Positions 39,631 to 42,161 of a stretch of DNA of 42,161 nt are shown here, in pieces. The notes under the pieces were generated by a model. It worked only from the letters and a program-made list of their open reading frames with translations, ran no database searches and had not been told where the DNA came from. This DNA comes from an uncultured Lachnospiraceae bacterium (lineage in GTDB: Bacteria > Bacillota > Clostridia > Lachnospirales > Lachnospiraceae). The stretch spans positions 1-42,161 of the forward strand of contig CAJURT010000033.1 of the NCBI GenBank assembly GCA_910588875.1, read 5' to 3'. How positions within the stretch are numbered: the stretch's first letter is position 1; each line of letters starts with the position of its first letter. A program made the position numbers and the translations under genes.

Positions 39631-40407
39631 ATGAAACAGAATATAAAACGGTTATGGTTAATGGTATGCGTGGCATTCAGCCTTCTGGCTTTAACGGCGT
39701 GTTCTGCGGCAGAAACCGAGACAGAGCAGCTGGAAGAAGAACTGTCAGAATTCCTGTGCAACGATGCTGAGAAAACCCTGGTGGAGTGCACCGGAATTTC
39801 GGTAGATAAACTTGAGGAGGCGGAAGCAAAAGCCACCAAACAGAAAGATTCGGTGTCTGCCGGCCTCTTCTCATCCTGGTTGGGGGTTATGCACGACACA
39901 GGCGCTTTCGTGGAAATCAATTCCACAACGGCGAAGATGACAGAGGATGGCACCTATGAGTGTATCATAGACGCCAGCTTTGCCAACCGGAAGGTGGAAT
40001 TTAAGGTGTTTTACGAGGATGGCGTGGATGGGGAAGTGATCCCCACCTCCTATTCATTCACTCCGGAGTATACCACCGGGGAGAAGCTGGCAAAGGCCGG
40101 CATGAACACGCTGATGGGCATGGGAACCGTGTTTATGGTGCTGATTTTCATCAGCCTGATTATCAGCTGCTTCAAATTCATCAATAATTTTGAGAACCGG
40201 GCCAAGGCATCGGCGCCTCAGGCAGCACCGGCTCCGGTGCCGGTTCCTGCTCCGGCGGCAGCGGCGGAAGAGGAGAACCTGGCAGACGATTTGGAACTGG
40301 TGGCAGTAATTACTGCGGCAATTGCAGCATTTGACAATACCTCTGCAGACGGCCTGGTGGTGCGCTCTATCAAACGGGCACCAGGGGCAAAGTGGAAAAG
40401 GGCATAA
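39631..40407 (+). CDS. oadG: OadG-type gamma subunit fused to an N-terminal lipoprotein domain
   Basis: This 258-residue protein has a signal peptide ending in LLALTAC (lipobox). An extracellular domain of about 130 residues is followed by one membrane helix at about 166-188 (MGTVFMVLIFISLIISCFKFI) and a Pro/Ala-rich linker. The C-terminus ELVAVITAAIAAFDNTSADGLVVRSIKR is typical of OadG gamma subunits, which hold the decarboxylase complex to the membrane. Ordinary OadG is about 80-120 residues and lacks the outer domain. ATG at 39631 has GAGGTG 8 bases upstream; a GTG at 39625 is a less likely start. The function of the outer domain is unknown. Confidence 0.85.
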   Translation: MKQNIKRLWLMVCVAFSLLALTACSAAETETEQLEEELSEFLCNDAEKTLVECTGISVDKLEEAEAKATKQKDSVSAGLFSSWLGVMHDTGAFVEINSTTAKMTEDGTYECIIDASFANRKVEFKVFYEDGVDGEVIPTSYSFTPEYTTGEKLAKAGMNTLMGMGTVFMVLIFISLIISCFKFINNFENRAKASAPQAAPAPVPVPAPAAAAEEENLADDLELVAVITAAIAAFDNTSADGLVVRSIKRAPGAKWKRA

Positions 40408-40437
40408 ACCATATAGAAAAACAGGAGGATTCTGATC

Positions 40438-40806
40438 ATGAAGAATTATACAATTACAGTCAATGGCAACGTTTATGAAGTGACGGTAGAAGAAGGGGGA
40501 TCCACCGGAGCACCGGCAGCCGCCCCCAAGGCAGCGCTGAAAGCCGCTCCCAAGGCAGCGCCAAAGGCAGCAGCGCCTGCAGGGGCACAGGGTTCTGTGA
40601 CCGTGACGGCCCCCATGCCGGGCAAGATCCTGGCAGTGAAAGCCAGCAACGGACAGGCTGTGAAGAAGGGGGATGTCATCATGGTTCTGGAGGCCATGAA
40701 GATGGAGAATGATATCGTAGCCCCCCAGGATGGAACTATTGCCAGCATCAATGCTGCTGTCGGCGATTCCGTAGAGCCGGGCGCAACCCTTGCTACCATG
40801 AACTAA
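40438..40806 (+). CDS. Biotin carboxyl carrier protein
   Basis: This 122-residue protein has a short N-terminal strand region, a Pro/Ala/Lys linker (about 24-50) and a biotinyl domain. The biotin attachment lysine is K88 in EAMKMEND, inside the usual APMPGKI...GDVIMVLEAMKMEND fold. It shuttles carboxyl groups between the carboxyltransferase and the membrane beta subunit. It lies 30 bases after the gamma subunit gene, with an AGGAGG site upstream. Confidence 0.94.
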   Translation: MKNYTITVNGNVYEVTVEEGGSTGAPAAAPKAALKAAPKAAPKAAAPAGAQGSVTVTAPMPGKILAVKASNGQAVKKGDVIMVLEAMKMENDIVAPQDGTIASINAAVGDSVEPGATLATMN

Positions 40807-40842
40807 TCTGCTGAATAAAAGTTCCACTATGGAGGGATAAAA

Positions 40843-41991
40843 ATGGATTATATTGCAACGACAATGTCTAATCTTCTTCAGCAGACAGCATTTTGCAACC
40901 TTACCTTCGGCAATTTCCTGATGATCGCTGTGGCGCTGGTGTTTTTGCTGCTGGCCATCAAATACGGGTTTGAACCGCTTTTGCTGGTTCCGATTGCATT
41001 TGGTATGCTGCTTGTCAATATTTATCCGGATATTATGGCAAGGCCTGAAGATATGTCAAACGGTGTGGGCGGATTGCTTCACTACTTCTTCCTGCTGGAT
41101 GAATGGAGCATCCTGCCGTCTCTGATTTTCATGGGCGTGGGCGCGATGACGGATTTCGGCCCGCTGATTGCGAACCCCAAGAGTTTCCTGCTGGGGGCAG
41201 CTGCCCAGTTTGGTATCTATGCGGCTTATTTTATGGCGATTTTCATGGGCTTTAATGATAAGGCTGCTGCGGCCATCTCAATCATTGGCGGTGCAGACGG
41301 CCCGACCTCCATCTTCCTGGCCGGTAAGCTGGGTCAGGCGGAGTTTATGGGGCCGATTGCTGTGGCGGCCTATTCCTACATGGCCCTGGTGCCGATTATC
41401 CAGCCTCCGATCATGAAGCTGATGACATCCGAGAAAGAGCGCAAGATCAAGATGGAACAGCTCCGCCCGGTGTCCAAGCTGGAGAAGATCCTGTTCCCGA
41501 TCATTGTTACTATCGTAGTCTGCCTGATCCTGCCCACCACGGCTCCGCTGGTAGGCATGCTGATGCTGGGCAACCTGTTCAGGGAGTCTGGAGTGGTAAA
41601 GCAGCTGCAGGAGACTGCCAGCAATGCCCTGATGTACATTGTAGTTATCCTGCTGGGCACCTCCGTGGGCGCCAGCACCAGCGCAGAGGCTTTTTTGAAG
41701 GTGACGACTCTGCAGATCGTGGCTTTGGGCCTGATTGCATTTGCTTTCGGTACGGCTGCAGGCGTGTTCTTTGGCAAGATCATGTGTAAGCTGACCGGAG
41801 GCAAGGTGAATCCGCTGATCGGTTCTGCCGGTGTGTCTGCGGTGCCGATGGCGGCACGTGTGTCCCAGAAGGTGGGGGCGGAAGCCGATCCGACCAACTT
41901 CCTGCTGATGCATGCCATGGGGCCGAATGTGGCCGGTGTGATCGGTACGGCTGTGGCAGCCGGTACATTTATGGCGATTTTCGGTGTGTAA
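40843..41991 (+). CDS. oadB: Sodium-translocating decarboxylase beta subunit
   Basis: This 382-residue integral membrane subunit removes CO2 from carboxybiotin and pumps sodium out. Hallmarks of the OadB/MmdB/GcdB family are GGADGPTSIFLAGKL, with its conserved Asp, and the C-terminal GSAGVSAVPMAARVSQ, then LLMHAMGPNVAGVIGTAVAAG. It has about 9-10 helices. It works with the biotin carrier, the gamma subunit and a carboxyltransferase. Oxaloacetate, methylmalonyl-CoA and glutaconyl-CoA pumps share this subunit, so the symbol is by family. Confidence 0.94.
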   Translation: MDYIATTMSNLLQQTAFCNLTFGNFLMIAVALVFLLLAIKYGFEPLLLVPIAFGMLLVNIYPDIMARPEDMSNGVGGLLHYFFLLDEWSILPSLIFMGVGAMTDFGPLIANPKSFLLGAAAQFGIYAAYFMAIFMGFNDKAAAAISIIGGADGPTSIFLAGKLGQAEFMGPIAVAAYSYMALVPIIQPPIMKLMTSEKERKIKMEQLRPVSKLEKILFPIIVTIVVCLILPTTAPLVGMLMLGNLFRESGVVKQLQETASNALMYIVVILLGTSVGASTSAEAFLKVTTLQIVALGLIAFAFGTAAGVFFGKIMCKLTGGKVNPLIGSAGVSAVPMAARVSQKVGAEADPTNFLLMHAMGPNVAGVIGTAVAAGTFMAIFGV

Positions 41992-42034
41992 TGCAATATG
42001 GGGATTTTTCTTGAAAATTTAGGAGGGAAATAAA

Positions 42035-42161
42035 ATGGCAATAGAGAAGAAGCCGGTTAAGATCGTGGAGACCGTCCTCCGTGACGCCCACCAGTCCTTA
42101 ATCGCGACCAGAATGAGTACCGAGCAGATGCTGCCCATCATTGACAAGATGGATCAGATCG
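42035..42161 (+). CDS. oadA: OadA/PycB-type carboxyltransferase alpha subunit, 5' end
   Basis: The first 42 codons are present and the gene runs off the window. The sequence MAIEKKPVKIVETVLRDAHQ and LIATRMSTEQMLPIIDKMD matches the N-terminus of oxaloacetate decarboxylase alpha subunits and the 5S transcarboxylase, including the ETVLRDAHQS metal-site motif. AGGAGGG lies 8 bases before the ATG. It would be the second carboxyltransferase of the operon, acting on oxaloacetate or pyruvate. Confidence 0.88.
   Translation, partial: MAIEKKPVKIVETVLRDAHQSLIATRMSTEQMLPIIDKMDQI

Noticed and set aside
1..42161. CRISPR array, prophage or integrase genes
   Set aside because: No regularly spaced short repeats, and no phage structural or integrase sequences were seen.

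Overview
The window looks like chromosome from an anaerobic, spore-forming Clostridia, most likely a Lachnospiraceae-type gut bacterium. The reasons are a CotF-type spore coat pair, a lysine/alanine-rich DUF6465 protein, a DUF1576 membrane protein, a sodium-pumping biotin decarboxylase operon, a serpin, and strong purine-rich ribosome binding sites with TTGACA/TATAAT promoters. The genus is inferred from gene content only.

Layout. 1-963 is the 3' part of a TRAP transporter large permease. 1002-1430 is a tRNA cluster (Pro-CGG, Glu-CTC, Thr-CGT) with promoter and terminators. About 1.45-16.8 kb is a carbohydrate-use region with many damaged genes. It holds an IS200-type fragment, a frameshifted GH18 chitinase with a CBM5/12 module, and a very large secreted protein of about ten carbohydrate-binding-like modules split by one frameshift. 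It also holds a secreted GH32-like hydrolase, a Fic gene lacking its catalytic core, and a divergent LacI-controlled fructan/sucrose-type locus (CUT1 ABC transporter plus cytosolic GH32) whose transporter genes carry a nonsense codon and a deletion-fusion. A broken DUF624 gene follows.

From 16.8 kb the genes look intact: a nucleoside phosphorylase, azlC/azlD, a two-domain lipoprotein and a small membrane protein of unknown role, a membrane-anchored serpin, parE-parC, the spore coat pair, asd, a MATE exporter, a zinc alcohol dehydrogenase with a LysR regulator, a second azlCD pair, a histone-H1-like DUF6465 protein, an RsmF-type RNA methyltransferase, DUF1576, and a D,D-carboxypeptidase.

From 38 kb to the end is an operon for a membrane biotin-dependent decarboxylase: a carboxyltransferase, a lipoprotein-OadG fusion, biotin carrier, sodium-pumping beta subunit, and the start of an OadA/PycB-type second carboxyltransferase. 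A well-matched Rex-like operator in its leader suggests NADH/NAD control.

The most interesting leads are the ten-module binding protein with its GH32-like partner, a 52-bp structured repeat found in the leaders of two unrelated genes, the serpin, and the Rex-like site on the two-carboxyltransferase pump operon. No CRISPR array, prophage or complete mobile element was seen.
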